In this document: piece after piece, positions 37,833 to 47,158 of the stretch
Numbering within the stretch: the first letter of the stretch is position 1
How the letters are laid out: every line of letters begins with the position of its first letter
From: Tatumella ptyseos
GTDB taxonomy: Bacteria; Pseudomonadota; Gammaproteobacteria; Enterobacterales; Enterobacteriaceae
Length of the DNA: 64,000 nt
Reading direction: 5' to 3'
Assembly (NCBI RefSeq): GCF_030552895.1
Contig: NZ_CP130649.1
Coordinates: 1,798,001-1,862,000 of the forward strand
Notes under the pieces: generated by a model
What the model saw: only the letters and a program-made list of their open reading frames with translations
What the model was told of the DNA's origin: nothing
Databases searched by the model: none
Made by a program: the position numbers and the translations under genes

Positions 37833-39233
37833 GTGATACAGAACCCAATACTTTATCCCCAGCGTTCAACGGATGAACCTTCTGCAGAGCAGATCTTCAA
37901 CTGGGCAAGGAATGCGCAATTAGGATCCAAGCAACAACTCTACACGCCAAAAGATGAAGCAGCCCTACAGGCTCTACTGCAAGAGAGTTCAGGCCCCATA
38001 AGAATTATTGGTAGCCGCCTCTCACCTGGACGTATGGTGTCCGCGCAACATGACGGTATCCTGCTGGATTTAAAACATTTCCGTGGCATTTTAGCGTTAG
38101 AAGATAACAGTGTTCGTGTTGCCGCGGGTACTCCGCTACAAGAGCTTTTTAAAACCCTGCAACAAAATGGACGAATGCTAAAGTGCTCCCCTGGCGTGAT
38201 TGCCGTCCAAACAGTAGGGGGAGCGCTGGCGACAGGTACACATGGTCAAGGCTTACAACAGAGTGCCATCACGGATGAAGTACTAAGTTTTACGCTGATT
38301 TTAGCGAATGGAGAAAAACGAACGTTTCAACGCGGTGATGCCGAATTCTCCGCAGTCATGGTTAACCTAGGCTGCTTAGGGATTGTAACGGAAGTGACGT
38401 TAGCGACTGTGCCTGAAGGCTATTTTACCTGCGAAAAAACCGCCGTTAGTGCGGACACTCTCGAAACCGATATTATCGATTGGAATCGCCAGCACCTTTT
38501 TAGTAAGGCTTGGTGGTTCGTCGATGATAACTTACTGCATGTCTGGAATATCGACCCAGCGGATAAGTCAGCGCTGCAGCAGTACCACGAGAATGCTCAG
38601 CAAGTCGTTCGCCATTCTTCTGATCAAGATGAGAGCTTAAATGCGACCATTGATCAAACCTTGGCGTTAATGCATGCAGATACCCAAGTTCATGGCCACG
38701 GCGGGAAGCAGTTCCGTACCGTTGCTCGCTTTAAAGACTTTACCGATGTGACCGGTGATATTTACCAATTGCTGTGTCGTGGTATTGCCGTTCCGCAGAT
38801 TAATGTTGAAATCGGCGTACCACTGGACCAAACTCCGGCCATTATTCGCCATATAAAGCAGTGGTATGCCGAGCAACAGCCACACATGCATTATCCCATT
38901 ATTCTACGTTGCACCGGTGCATCAGAAGCGTGGTTAAGCCCTGCTTATCAACAGGAAACCTGTTATTTCGGCTTTGTCGTGTATTACGCTGATGACGGCT
39001 CCTTATCGCAAGATGGCCTGCACTTTCTCACCGAAGTTGAAAAAATTCTGGCGACTTATGGTGGACGACCACATTGGGGAAAATACTATGATCCTCAACA
39101 CTATGATTGGTCGACCCTCTATCCAAAGTGGCAGGATTTTTCCGCGGTGAGGCAGCAACTTGACCCACAGCAGCGCTTTAGTAACCCCTATATCCACCAG
39201 CTGTTTCCCTCAATGATAGGAGATCACGAATGA
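37833..39233 (+). CDS. FAD-dependent aldonolactone oxidase/dehydrogenase (ALO family)
   Basis: 466 residues. The N-terminal FAD domain contains GGALATGTHGQG (residues 129-140), and the C-terminal PHWGK motif (His414-Lys417) is the hallmark of D-arabinono- and L-gulono/galactono-lactone oxidases. Where covalent flavoenzymes carry GSGHS, this protein reads GSRLS (Leu63), so FAD is probably bound without a covalent link, as in plant galactonolactone dehydrogenase. Reaction inferred: aldono-1,4-lactone to an ascorbate-type enediol. GTG start with GGAG upstream. The downstream glycosyltransferase gene overlaps by 4 nt. Confidence 0.82.
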   Translation: MIQNPILYPQRSTDEPSAEQIFNWARNAQLGSKQQLYTPKDEAALQALLQESSGPIRIIGSRLSPGRMVSAQHDGILLDLKHFRGILALEDNSVRVAAGTPLQELFKTLQQNGRMLKCSPGVIAVQTVGGALATGTHGQGLQQSAITDEVLSFTLILANGEKRTFQRGDAEFSAVMVNLGCLGIVTEVTLATVPEGYFTCEKTAVSADTLETDIIDWNRQHLFSKAWWFVDDNLLHVWNIDPADKSALQQYHENAQQVVRHSSDQDESLNATIDQTLALMHADTQVHGHGGKQFRTVARFKDFTDVTGDIYQLLCRGIAVPQINVEIGVPLDQTPAIIRHIKQWYAEQQPHMHYPIILRCTGASEAWLSPAYQQETCYFGFVVYYADDGSLSQDGLHFLTEVEKILATYGGRPHWGKYYDPQHYDWSTLYPKWQDFSAVRQQLDPQQRFSNPYIHQLFPSMIGDHE

Positions 39234-40063
39234 ACGCATGGGCAACCCTCCTCACACAAGACAACTATTTAGTTGGCGTGATTGCGCTGCAACGCTCACT
39301 GAAGCAACAACAGAGCCAGTGGCCTTTAGTGGTAATGGTGACGCCCAGCATTAGTCAGGCAACGCGTGAACAACTGGTAGCAGAAGGCTGTCGTTGGGTA
39401 GAAATTACTCCGCTCTATCCTAAAGCTGAGCTGAGTCAACATTATGCCTCTGCTCAATTCGGCGAAGTGTGGTCGAAACTACGTGTTTGGGGCTTAACGG
39501 ATTATCGTCGAATCGTTTTCCTCGATGCCGACATGTTAGCAGTTAAGAATATGGACGAACTTTTCGACTTACCTTTACCTGAAGGTCATATCGCTGCGTG
39601 TCACGCGTGCCGATGTAACCCTAATCAGATCGCCAGTTACCCAGACAGTTGGCAACCTGATGCGTGCCATTATACTTGGCAAGAGAAGCATCAGCAGCCT
39701 CCAGAGACCTTGGATCTCTATCTAAATGGTGGCTTTTTAGTTATCACACCTAATGCAGAGATGGCCCAACACTTAGTGGATAAAGTTGAGGGGATCGATG
39801 ATTTAAGTCGTTATCCATTCTCAGAACAAGACTTGCTCAACGAAATCTATGAAAATCGCTGGCAACCGCTCTCCTATGGCTATAACGCGCTAAAAACATT
39901 ACCGTTTCAGCATAGTGGATTATGGAAATTCGATGAGGTTAAGAATATTCACTATATTCTTAAAAAACCATGGCAAAAGCCTCGCCATCCAAATGCGGAC
40001 GAGCAGGACCGTGATACGCCTTTAGATACATTATGGTGGCAGGTTTATCAGCCAGAAAATTGA
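39230..40063 (+). CDS. Glycosyltransferase family 8 (glycogenin-like)
   Basis: 277 residues without signal or membrane segment. The metal/sugar-nucleotide DxD motif is DAD (Asp99-Asp101 in FLDADML); the YLNGGFLVI segment is the GT8 acceptor-side motif. Its closest look is to glycogenin/galactinol synthase proteins. The ATGA overlap with the lactone oxidase gene shows an operon; the enzyme may glycosylate the product of that oxidase. GAGATCACGA precedes the ATG. A hairpin follows. Confidence 0.85.
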   Translation: MNAWATLLTQDNYLVGVIALQRSLKQQQSQWPLVVMVTPSISQATREQLVAEGCRWVEITPLYPKAELSQHYASAQFGEVWSKLRVWGLTDYRRIVFLDADMLAVKNMDELFDLPLPEGHIAACHACRCNPNQIASYPDSWQPDACHYTWQEKHQQPPETLDLYLNGGFLVITPNAEMAQHLVDKVEGIDDLSRYPFSEQDLLNEIYENRWQPLSYGYNALKTLPFQHSGLWKFDEVKNIHYILKKPWQKPRHPNADEQDRDTPLDTLWWQVYQPEN

Positions 40064-40075
40064 TGACTAACTTAA

Positions 40076-40101
40076 TTGGCTAAGCCATCCGGCTTAGCCA
40101 A
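40076..40101. terminator. Bidirectional terminator
   Basis: Perfect 11-bp stem (TTGGCTAAGCC and complement), loop ATCC, with TATTCTTTC on the plus side. It separates the convergent GT8 and GGDEF-EAL genes. Confidence 0.78.
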
Positions 40102-40108
40102 TATTCTT

Positions 40109-41857
40109 TCACTCTGTAACGAGATCTGATTCAAGTAATTTTTGAATTTGATTATTGCTCACTGCTGGACTGAATAAAAAACCTTGCCCGATGAGGTAAC
40201 CTTCGTTAATCAGCGTATCGCATTGTTCTTGTTCTTCCACCCCTTCTGCCACCACATCCATGCCGAGGCAATTTGCCAGTAACAATAACGCTTTGATGAT
40301 TGCCTTACCTTCGCGTCCTTGGTGTAAGCTACTGACGAAACTACGGTCAACTTTGATTACATCAACAGAGTAGTCTTTGATGTTGCTCAATGTGGAGTAT
40401 CCGGTGCCAAAATCATCCAAAGCGATAGTGATACCCTGCGATCTCAGCTCTTTAATCGCGCGGATAACGAACTCTGCCCCGTGTCCAACAATCATATGCT
40501 CGGTGATTTCAATTTCGATTAAACGCGGGTCAATGCCATAATGATGAATCTGCGCCAGACATTTTTCTGCATAATCGTCCAACATAAATTCTACGGGTGA
40601 AGCATTGAGCGAAACGGGTACAAGCTTTAGACCTTTTTCGGTCCAGGCTTTAATATCCTTGAAGACCCGAGTCCGCATTTGCTCGCCAATTTTTTCCACC
40701 AACGCTCTATTTTCGAAGGCCGCCCAGATTGCGCCCGGATAGGCAAGCTCGCCCGTCGATGTGGTAAAGCGTAATAAAGCCTCGAGTCCGACCAGTTGAC
40801 CGTCATTAAGTCTCACCTTAGGTTGATAGTAAGGTTCAATCTTATGGTGATCAATGGCGTACTGCGCTAACTCCAACTGTTCGGCGATACGTGTGACGCT
40901 TTTCATCAATTGACTGTGATATTGCAACACGCCGCCACGGCCATTCTGCTTAATTTCACTGAGCGCAACGTTGGCAGCTTTCGTTAACATATCACTATTT
41001 TCAACGGAATAAGGCCAAGTTGCTGATCCGATACTCATTGAAAGGCGTACAGATTGCCCATTGTGACTAATAGGTTTAGCGACGGTATTAATAATATTTT
41101 GGGCAATTTGCGTAATTTCGTCAGTACTTATTGTCTGCGGAATAATGATCGCGAACTCATCACTTGCCAGACGGGCGACATAACCTAGACCTGAGAGTTT
41201 TTTGATTATCCTTTTAGCGACCACTTTTAAAACATGATCACCAAAATAACTGCCACGTGTGTCATTCAGCAGTTTAAATTGGTCAAGATCAGCATGGAGT
41301 AGGGTCACAGATTGGTCGGTCGCCTTAGCGATACGCAGCGCCCTTTTTAGATAAGACTGAAAATGACGGCGATTCGGGATATTCGTCAGCTCATCAAACT
41401 CACTTAAGTGACGTAATTTAGTTTCTGCGGAACACTGTTGTGTCACGTTTCGCGAGACACAAAGAATGCTCTCCACTACTCCTTGCTCATTCAGGACTGG
41501 AGTAAGTAAATTATCCCAGAAAGTCGTTTCACCTTGTTCACTGATACTTTTTCCAAGAAACTGAGCATTTTCTCCCAAACGTGCTCTGCCTAATGCTTTT
41601 TTACCGGCTTTACGAATTTCTTCTGGTAGCAAAAGTAACCACTCCATTCCAAAACCGGAATGGGGATCGACACCTAGCGCATTACAACCAGATTGGTTCA
41701 TGTTGACGACACAACCGTCTGGCGTCAGAATTTTGATACAATCAATGCTAGCATCGAGCATTGCTTTGTAAGCGTTTAAAGTCTCTAAATGACCTTTATC
41801 GTGTTTGCTATCATCATGAATGGGCGATGAGGCAGCCGTTGGTAAAGTATTTGTCAT
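40109..41857 (-). CDS. PAS-GGDEF-EAL protein, probable c-di-GMP phosphodiesterase
   Basis: 582 residues: PAS domain about 28-140, GGDEF-type domain about 150-310, EAL domain about 325-575. The GGDEF signature is degenerate (ASDEF, residues 231-235), so cyclase activity is unlikely. The EAL motif (LEALLRF, 359-361) and DDFGTGYS are intact, which supports hydrolysis of c-di-GMP. No membrane segment is seen, so it is a cytoplasmic sensor. GAGG lies 7-8 nt before the ATG. It may tie second-messenger levels to motility. Confidence 0.9.
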   Translation of the reverse strand: MTNTLPTAASSPIHDDSKHDKGHLETLNAYKAMLDASIDCIKILTPDGCVVNMNQSGCNALGVDPHSGFGMEWLLLLPEEIRKAGKKALGRARLGENAQFLGKSISEQGETTFWDNLLTPVLNEQGVVESILCVSRNVTQQCSAETKLRHLSEFDELTNIPNRRHFQSYLKRALRIAKATDQSVTLLHADLDQFKLLNDTRGSYFGDHVLKVVAKRIIKKLSGLGYVARLASDEFAIIIPQTISTDEITQIAQNIINTVAKPISHNGQSVRLSMSIGSATWPYSVENSDMLTKAANVALSEIKQNGRGGVLQYHSQLMKSVTRIAEQLELAQYAIDHHKIEPYYQPKVRLNDGQLVGLEALLRFTTSTGELAYPGAIWAAFENRALVEKIGEQMRTRVFKDIKAWTEKGLKLVPVSLNASPVEFMLDDYAEKCLAQIHHYGIDPRLIEIEITEHMIVGHGAEFVIRAIKELRSQGITIALDDFGTGYSTLSNIKDYSVDVIKVDRSFVSSLHQGREGKAIIKALLLLANCLGMDVVAEGVEEQEQCDTLINEGYLIGQGFLFSPAVSNNQIQKLLESDLVTE

Positions 41858-41986
41858 TATATCCTCAGAAATTAGAGCTTTTGCTTACCGGTAGAAGAAG
41901 TGAAATAGTTTTAAACATTATGTTGCCAATATCTCACATTAAACCTAATAAAGCAGATTGCAATAAGAATATTCTTACCACCCCTA

Positions 41987-43438
41987 TTACTTTCCTTTTG
42001 CCGTGCGCAGGATCATTTTTCGATAGTTATTTAACCAAGTGCCACTGTACAATCGCCACAAGAAACACGTGCCACGAACCGCCCAATCCATTACCATGCC
42101 TAACCAGACTCCCACCACTCCCCAGCCTAACCAGATACCCAGAACATACCCCATTACCACACGGGCGCCCCACATACTGAACATCGATACATACATCGCA
42201 AAACGCGCATCGCGGGCCCCTTTCAAACTTGCCGGTAATACCCATGAGCATGCCCAGATTGGCATAAATGCGGCGTTAAGCCATAACAGATGCTGCGTCA
42301 CCTTAATGACCTCAGGGTCAGCAGTATAAAAACGAGCTAAAAGCCCCGCGAAAGGGATAGTTGTCCAAGCGATGAGCGTCAGTCCAATCGTGGCTAGCCA
42401 AAATACATGACGGATCTGCTTTTCTGCTTGATAGACTTGATCGAGCCCTAAACGCTTACCCGTTATGATGGTCGATGATGAGGCCAAAGCGTTGCCGGGT
42501 AAATTAATTAAGGATGCGATTGAGAAGGCAATAAAATTCCCTGCGATATCGCTGGTACCCATTCCCGCTACATAAATTTGGGTCAGTAATTTACCACCGT
42601 TAAAGAGTACTGACTCCACACTGGCGGGCACACCAATACTCAATACTTCTTTCAAAATAAGCGCATTCCAGCGTGAGAAATAACTTTTAATCGGGATTAA
42701 CAATGCCCCACTAAAGCGATTGGCCAACACAATAATAATCACTATCGCCCCGATATAACGAGAAAGTGTCAAGCCTAACCCTGCCCCACTGAAACCGAGT
42801 CCATTCCAACCTAAACATCCATAGATGAGTATTGAGCTGATGATAATATTCAAAATATTCATCCCAGCGTTAACTAACATGGGGACTTTAGTATTGCCTG
42901 CTCCTCTTAATGCGCCACTGCCAATCAATGCAATAGCGGCGGCGGGATAACTCCATGCTGAGATATGCAGATAATTGAGTGCCATCGCCTTGACCTCAGG
43001 CTCGGCGCTACCCGCTATCACCTGAATGATATCTTGCCCAAAAAATTCAATGATCACAGCGAGAGCAAAGCCCATGACAGTCATTAGTCCGAGAGATTGC
43101 CGGGCCGCAGCACGGGCGCGTTCGCCATCACCTCTCGCTAAGCTAAATGCGACGACCACTGTGGTACCAAGATCGATCGCCGCGAAAAAAGCAATGACGA
43201 CCATATTAAAACTGTCGGCGAGCCCTACCCCAGCCATCGCGGCTTTACCAAGCCAACTGACCAGAAAAGTACTTAACACCCCCATCAATAATACGCAGAG
43301 GTTCTCAATAAAAATGGGGACGGCGAAGGGGGTAATCTCTCGCCAAAAAAGGGTTCGGTAGCGGCGTCGCTGGCGATACCAAGGCGTTCGTTGAATCACT
43401 TGAGCAAGGGGACGAATAACACGCTGCACAATGCACAT
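41987..43438 (-). CDS. yeeO: YeeO, MATE-family exporter
   Basis: 483 residues with 12 membrane helices. Segments such as VPIFIENLCVLLMGVLSTFL, AGVGLADSFNMVV and GVPASVESVLFNGG match E. coli YeeO, reported to export flavins and dipeptides. In E. coli yeeO lies next to tRNA-Asn genes and near amn; amn is the divergent neighbour here, which supports the assignment. Confidence 0.92.
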   Translation of the reverse strand: MCIVQRVIRPLAQVIQRTPWYRQRRRYRTLFWREITPFAVPIFIENLCVLLMGVLSTFLVSWLGKAAMAGVGLADSFNMVVIAFFAAIDLGTTVVVAFSLARGDGERARAAARQSLGLMTVMGFALAVIIEFFGQDIIQVIAGSAEPEVKAMALNYLHISAWSYPAAAIALIGSGALRGAGNTKVPMLVNAGMNILNIIISSILIYGCLGWNGLGFSGAGLGLTLSRYIGAIVIIIVLANRFSGALLIPIKSYFSRWNALILKEVLSIGVPASVESVLFNGGKLLTQIYVAGMGTSDIAGNFIAFSIASLINLPGNALASSSTIITGKRLGLDQVYQAEKQIRHVFWLATIGLTLIAWTTIPFAGLLARFYTADPEVIKVTQHLLWLNAAFMPIWACSWVLPASLKGARDARFAMYVSMFSMWGARVVMGYVLGIWLGWGVVGVWLGMVMDWAVRGTCFLWRLYSGTWLNNYRKMILRTAKGK

Positions 43439-43653
43439 CCTTTTTTCTACAGGGAGAAGACAGAGGGTATCAACGATTTCATCTTGCTTGATAGGTATCG
43501 ATTAACTGTAGTGTTTAAAAATTAATAACTCAATAATATTTAACAAAATTAACACAATTCTGGCTTATGCTGTGTGCTGTTTGTAATGTATAAAAAACGA
43601 GGTAGAGTAAACCTATGTTTACGTACCCGCCTGATGAAGAGAGGTTCACCATC

Positions 43654-45099
43654 ATGTCACAACCGACGTTAGCCATCGACCAAGCGCTAGACCAATTAGA
43701 ATCCGACTACGAGAGTGCCGTGACCGCGTTAAGAGCAGCGTTAGAACGCTATGTTACCTCAGGCGAATTACCCAGTAGCGAGGCACGACAAGCTGGCGCT
43801 TTTTCCTATCCTGAGCTGGTGCTGCATTGGCAAGGTGAACAAACTCCGGTGCAACGCGTGCGGGCCTGGGGACGTTTCACCCATGCAGGCACTTACAGCG
43901 CGACCATTACTCAACCAGCACTCTTTCGTCACTATTTGACCGAGCAATTGGAGATGCTCAGCAAAGAGTACCAATTTACCCTAGAGGTAAGACGCTCTTC
44001 GGTTGAGATCCCCTACCCCTATGTTTTAGATGGCTTGGGGCTCACCATTGAGCGCCAGCAAATGGCCACTATTACTCGGTACTTTCCCACTACTGATTTA
44101 GCCAATATTGGCGATGATATCTCTGACGGTTTAGTCACTCATGACCAAGAACTCCCCCTCGGCCAGTTCGATGCTCTGCGGGTCGATTTTTCATTAGCCC
44201 GTCTTAAGCATTATACCGGCACGCCCCCGGAAACTGTTCAGCCCTATATCCTATTTACTAATTACACCCGTTATGTCGATGAGTTTATTCGCTGGGGAAA
44301 AGAGCAAGTTGCCGATCCAAATTCTCCCTATATCGCCTTAGTGTGTGCGGGCGGAGACGTATTAGATGCCAGTAATGTTGACCAAGAGTTAAGCCAAGAC
44401 GCGTGGAAAAAACATCAAATGCCCGCTTGGCATTTGGTGACAGAGGATAATCAAGGGATCTCCTTAATCAATATTGGTGTGGGCCCATCCAATGCGAAAA
44501 CGATCTGTGATCACCTGGCTGTGCTACGGCCTCATGCATGGCTAATGATTGGTCACTGCGGCGGATTACGAGAGAGCCAGAGAATTGGCGATTATGTGCT
44601 GGCTCACGCCTATCTACGCGACGATCATGTGTTAGATAGCGTGTTACCCGCGGATATTCCCGTACCCAGTATCGCTGAAGTGCAACGCGCGCTCTACGAT
44701 GCAACCCGACATCTTTCGGGCGAGACTGACAGCACCAGTATTAAGCAACGATTACGTACCGGAACGGTAGTGACCACCGATGACCGAAACTGGGAGCTAC
44801 GGTATGCCGCGTCGGCCCTGCGATTTAACCTAAGCCGTGCGATTGCCGTGGATATGGAGAGCGCGACCATCGCAGCACAAGGCTATCGCTTCCGTGTTCC
44901 TTATGGCACGTTGCTTTGTGTTTCTGATAAACCTTTACATGGTGAGATTAAGTTGCCGGGTCAAGCCAACCGTTTCTATGATGGAGCCATTTCTGAGCAT
45001 CTACAAATTGGGATTTGTGCGGTCGACCTACTAAGAGCGGAGGGAGATAAACTGCATTCTCGCAAGTTACGCACCTTCGTAGAACCCCCCTTCCGTTAA
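43654..45099 (+). CDS. amn: AMP nucleosidase
   Basis: 481 residues that hydrolyse AMP to adenine and ribose 5-phosphate. The C-terminal phosphorylase fold is highly conserved with E. coli Amn (GVGPSNAKTICDHLAVLRP, GHCGGLRESQRIGDYVLAH, VDMESATIAAQGYRFRVPYG). The ATG at 43654 has GAGAGG upstream and fits the family; the ATG at 43615 adds 13 residues. It converges with a purine permease, so the two salvage functions lie back to back. Confidence 0.95.
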   Translation: MSQPTLAIDQALDQLESDYESAVTALRAALERYVTSGELPSSEARQAGAFSYPELVLHWQGEQTPVQRVRAWGRFTHAGTYSATITQPALFRHYLTEQLEMLSKEYQFTLEVRRSSVEIPYPYVLDGLGLTIERQQMATITRYFPTTDLANIGDDISDGLVTHDQELPLGQFDALRVDFSLARLKHYTGTPPETVQPYILFTNYTRYVDEFIRWGKEQVADPNSPYIALVCAGGDVLDASNVDQELSQDAWKKHQMPAWHLVTEDNQGISLINIGVGPSNAKTICDHLAVLRPHAWLMIGHCGGLRESQRIGDYVLAHAYLRDDHVLDSVLPADIPVPSIAEVQRALYDATRHLSGETDSTSIKQRLRTGTVVTTDDRNWELRYAASALRFNLSRAIAVDMESATIAAQGYRFRVPYGTLLCVSDKPLHGEIKLPGQANRFYDGAISEHLQIGICAVDLLRAEGDKLHSRKLRTFVEPPFR

Positions 45100-45102
45100 A
45101 AA

Positions 45103-45133
45103 AAAAGCGTTAGGTTTTTGGCCTAACGCTTTT
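45103..45133. terminator. Bidirectional terminator
   Basis: Perfect 12-bp stem (AAAAGCGTTAGG and complement) with a 7-nt loop, an A-run on the left and TTTT on the right. Ends amn and the purine permease gene. Confidence 0.9.
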
Positions 45134-45139
45134 ATCTTT

Positions 45140-46435
45140 CTAGGTTGTCAGCCAACCCAATTTAATCACGAACAGCACGGTTAAGACGATTAAGGCTGGG
45201 TTGAGCTCTTTATATTTACCGGTACAGAGCTTAATCACCGTCCAACTGATAAAACCGAATGCAATACCATTAGCAATCGAGTAGGTCAAAGGCATCGCTA
45301 AAGCGGTAATGGTGACCGGTGCCGCGGTAGAGATATCCTTCCAATCGATTTCCGCTAAACCAGAGGCCATCAGGACCGCAACGAAGAGTAATGCAGGCGC
45401 GGTAGCATAAACCGGCACACTACCGGCTAACGGAGAGAAAAAGAGCGAAAGTAAGAACAAGATACCGACGACGATTGCGGTCAGTCCCGTACGCCCGCCA
45501 ACGGCTGCACCCGCACTAGACTCGACAAAACTGGTGGTGGTTGAGGTGCCGAGTAGTGAACCGAACAGCGCCGCGATACTGTCAGAGAGCAGCGCACGTC
45601 CCATAGAAGGAATATTCCCCTGCTCATCGGTCAATCCTGCTTTACGTGTCACACCAATTAGCGTTCCCGAGTTATCGAACACATCGACAAACAAGAAGGC
45701 AAAAATCACGCTGACCAGCCCAACATTGAAGGCCCCTGCAATATCTAACTGTAAGAAGGTCGGTGCAAGCGAAGGCGGTGAAGAGATCACACCACCAAAA
45801 GGGGATAGACCCGTTAAAATGGAAATCGCAGTGATGACCAGAATACCAATTAAGATGGCGCCAGTAACGCGACGTGCTTCGAGGATAACGATCAGGAAAA
45901 ATCCAGCAATCGCTAACAGAGGACCCGGTTTAGTCAAGTCACCCATGCCCACCAAGGTTGCAGGGTTATCGACGACGATACCCGCACCTTCAAGTGCCAC
46001 AATGGCCAAAAACAGTCCAATTCCGGCAGCGATCGCAGAGCGCAGTGCAAGGGGGATACTACGGATGATCCACTCTCGAATTTTGAAAATCGAAAGGCAG
46101 AAAAACAGTACTGCCGAAATGAAAACGGCGCCTAAAGCGACTTGCCAGTGATAGCCCATATGCAGCACAACAGTATAAGTGAAGAAGGCGTTCAGCCCCA
46201 TTCCTGGTGCGAGAGCAATAGGTAAATTGGCAATCATTCCCATCAATACTGAGCCAATTGCGGCGGCAAGGCAGGTCGCAACAAAGACAGCCCCCTTATC
46301 CATGCCGGTTTGTCCCAATATCGAAGGGTTAACGAACAGAATATAGGCCATTGCCAAAAAGGTCGTAATGCCTGCAATGACTTCAGTTTTAACGTTGGTG
46401 TTGTTTGCCTTTAATTTAAAGAGCTTTTCGAGCAT
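45140..46435 (-). CDS. NCS2-family purine permease (AzgA-type)
   Basis: 431 residues, about 13 membrane segments. VIAGITTFLAMAYILFVNPSI, ANLPIALAPGMGLNAFF and SSAGAAVGGRTGLTAI are hallmarks of the adenine/guanine/hypoxanthine proton symporters of the AzgA group (E. coli AdeP, AdeQ, GhxP, GhxQ). Which purine it carries cannot be told. A PurR box lies 88 nt upstream, and amn, which makes adenine, is its convergent neighbour. Confidence 0.88.
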   Translation of the reverse strand: MLEKLFKLKANNTNVKTEVIAGITTFLAMAYILFVNPSILGQTGMDKGAVFVATCLAAAIGSVLMGMIANLPIALAPGMGLNAFFTYTVVLHMGYHWQVALGAVFISAVLFFCLSIFKIREWIIRSIPLALRSAIAAGIGLFLAIVALEGAGIVVDNPATLVGMGDLTKPGPLLAIAGFFLIVILEARRVTGAILIGILVITAISILTGLSPFGGVISSPPSLAPTFLQLDIAGAFNVGLVSVIFAFLFVDVFDNSGTLIGVTRKAGLTDEQGNIPSMGRALLSDSIAALFGSLLGTSTTTSFVESSAGAAVGGRTGLTAIVVGILFLLSLFFSPLAGSVPVYATAPALLFVAVLMASGLAEIDWKDISTAAPVTITALAMPLTYSIANGIAFGFISWTVIKLCTGKYKELNPALIVLTVLFVIKLGWLTT

Positions 46436-46522
46436 GTTATTTTCTCAAATTATCGTCATTTATACACAATACTCTGCCAATGCTGGCATTCATCGCGTGC
46501 TCAAGGTGTTGGAACGCTTCAT

Positions 46523-46538
46523 ACGTAAACGTTTTCGT
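46523..46538. promoter_or_regulatory. PurR operator
   Basis: ACGTAAACGTTTTCGT matches the PurR consensus ACGCAAACGTTTNCGT at all positions but one. It lies upstream of the minus-strand purine permease, so the permease is probably repressed when hypoxanthine or guanine is abundant. Confidence 0.82.
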
Positions 46539-46636
46539 TCCGGCGAAGGATCCTAAAGGGGGGAAGCCGCCTGAGCAATAGTTTTTTATCACTTTGTCCA
46601 AGAAAGTTGCCGGCGGCTAGCCTACTAAGCGATGGA

Positions 46637-46915
46637 TTAGGCCGTTTGCGTCATCAAGGGTGTAGAGGATACAGCCACTCGAGCAAACTCACACTGTTTC
46701 AAAATTGACTTGGCATGGTGATAGAGGACCTGACCCGCGTCGGTAGGTGTGACACCTCGCTTAGTGCGAATAAGGAGTTGTTGGTTAAACTCACCTTCTA
46801 AGGTGGCCAATTGCTGACTCAGTGCTGGCTGGGCAATATGCAGGACTTCACTTGCACGAGTAAGGCTTCCTGTATCGACAATTTTTACGAAATATTTTAA
46901 GCGTCTTAGATTCAT
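46637..46915 (-). CDS. nac: Truncated Nac: DNA-binding domain only
   Basis: 92 residues. Residues 1-80 are nearly identical to the N-terminus of the LysR regulator Nac (MNLRRLKYFVKIVDTGSL, IAQPALSQQLATLEG, IRTKRGVTPTDAGQVL), including helix-turn-helix and linker helix. After about residue 80 homology stops, and 12 unrelated residues end the frame; full-length Nac has 305. Nac links nitrogen control to sigma-70 genes. Its sigma-54 promoter is intact (46971-46987). Truncated Klebsiella NAC of similar size is known to keep DNA-binding activity, so this may be a working short form or a decaying pseudogene. Confidence 0.85.
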   Translation of the reverse strand: MNLRRLKYFVKIVDTGSLTRASEVLHIAQPALSQQLATLEGEFNQQLLIRTKRGVTPTDAGQVLYHHAKSILKQCEFARVAVSSTPLMTQTA

Positions 46916-46970
46916 GATTCACTCCTACCTAGGATAAGTGGCGTCAGACTCGCCGCAAGTGAATCAAGTA

Positions 46971-46987
46971 AGCAATTATCAGGCCAA
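46971..46987 (-). promoter_or_regulatory. Sigma-54 promoter upstream of nac
   Basis: On the minus strand TTGGCCTGATAATTGCT matches the consensus YTGGCACGRNNNTTGCW at 15 of 17 positions, including invariant GG and GC with correct spacing. It lies 56 nt upstream of the start. Half-sites resembling NtrC sites (TGCACT and GGTGCA) lie further upstream. Confidence 0.75.
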
Positions 46988-47158
46988 TTTCCTTAAGTAC
47001 CCTATTCCCTACTTTTTTTTCTTATAGGTCTTTCTCTTTTCCCCTACTTTGCACCCTTATAAAGCAAAGACTGATCTTTTAGTGCAGCCTTTATTGTTCA
47101 CAGTCTACCCAGCTTGGTCACTAAGCCAGCAAACGCAGATCGGAAAGGAAAAAGAGCT

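Noticed and set aside
45534..46151. Plus-strand frame of 205 codons opposite the purine permease
   Set aside because: Antisense shadow; composition reflects the transporter codons and no start signal is seen.
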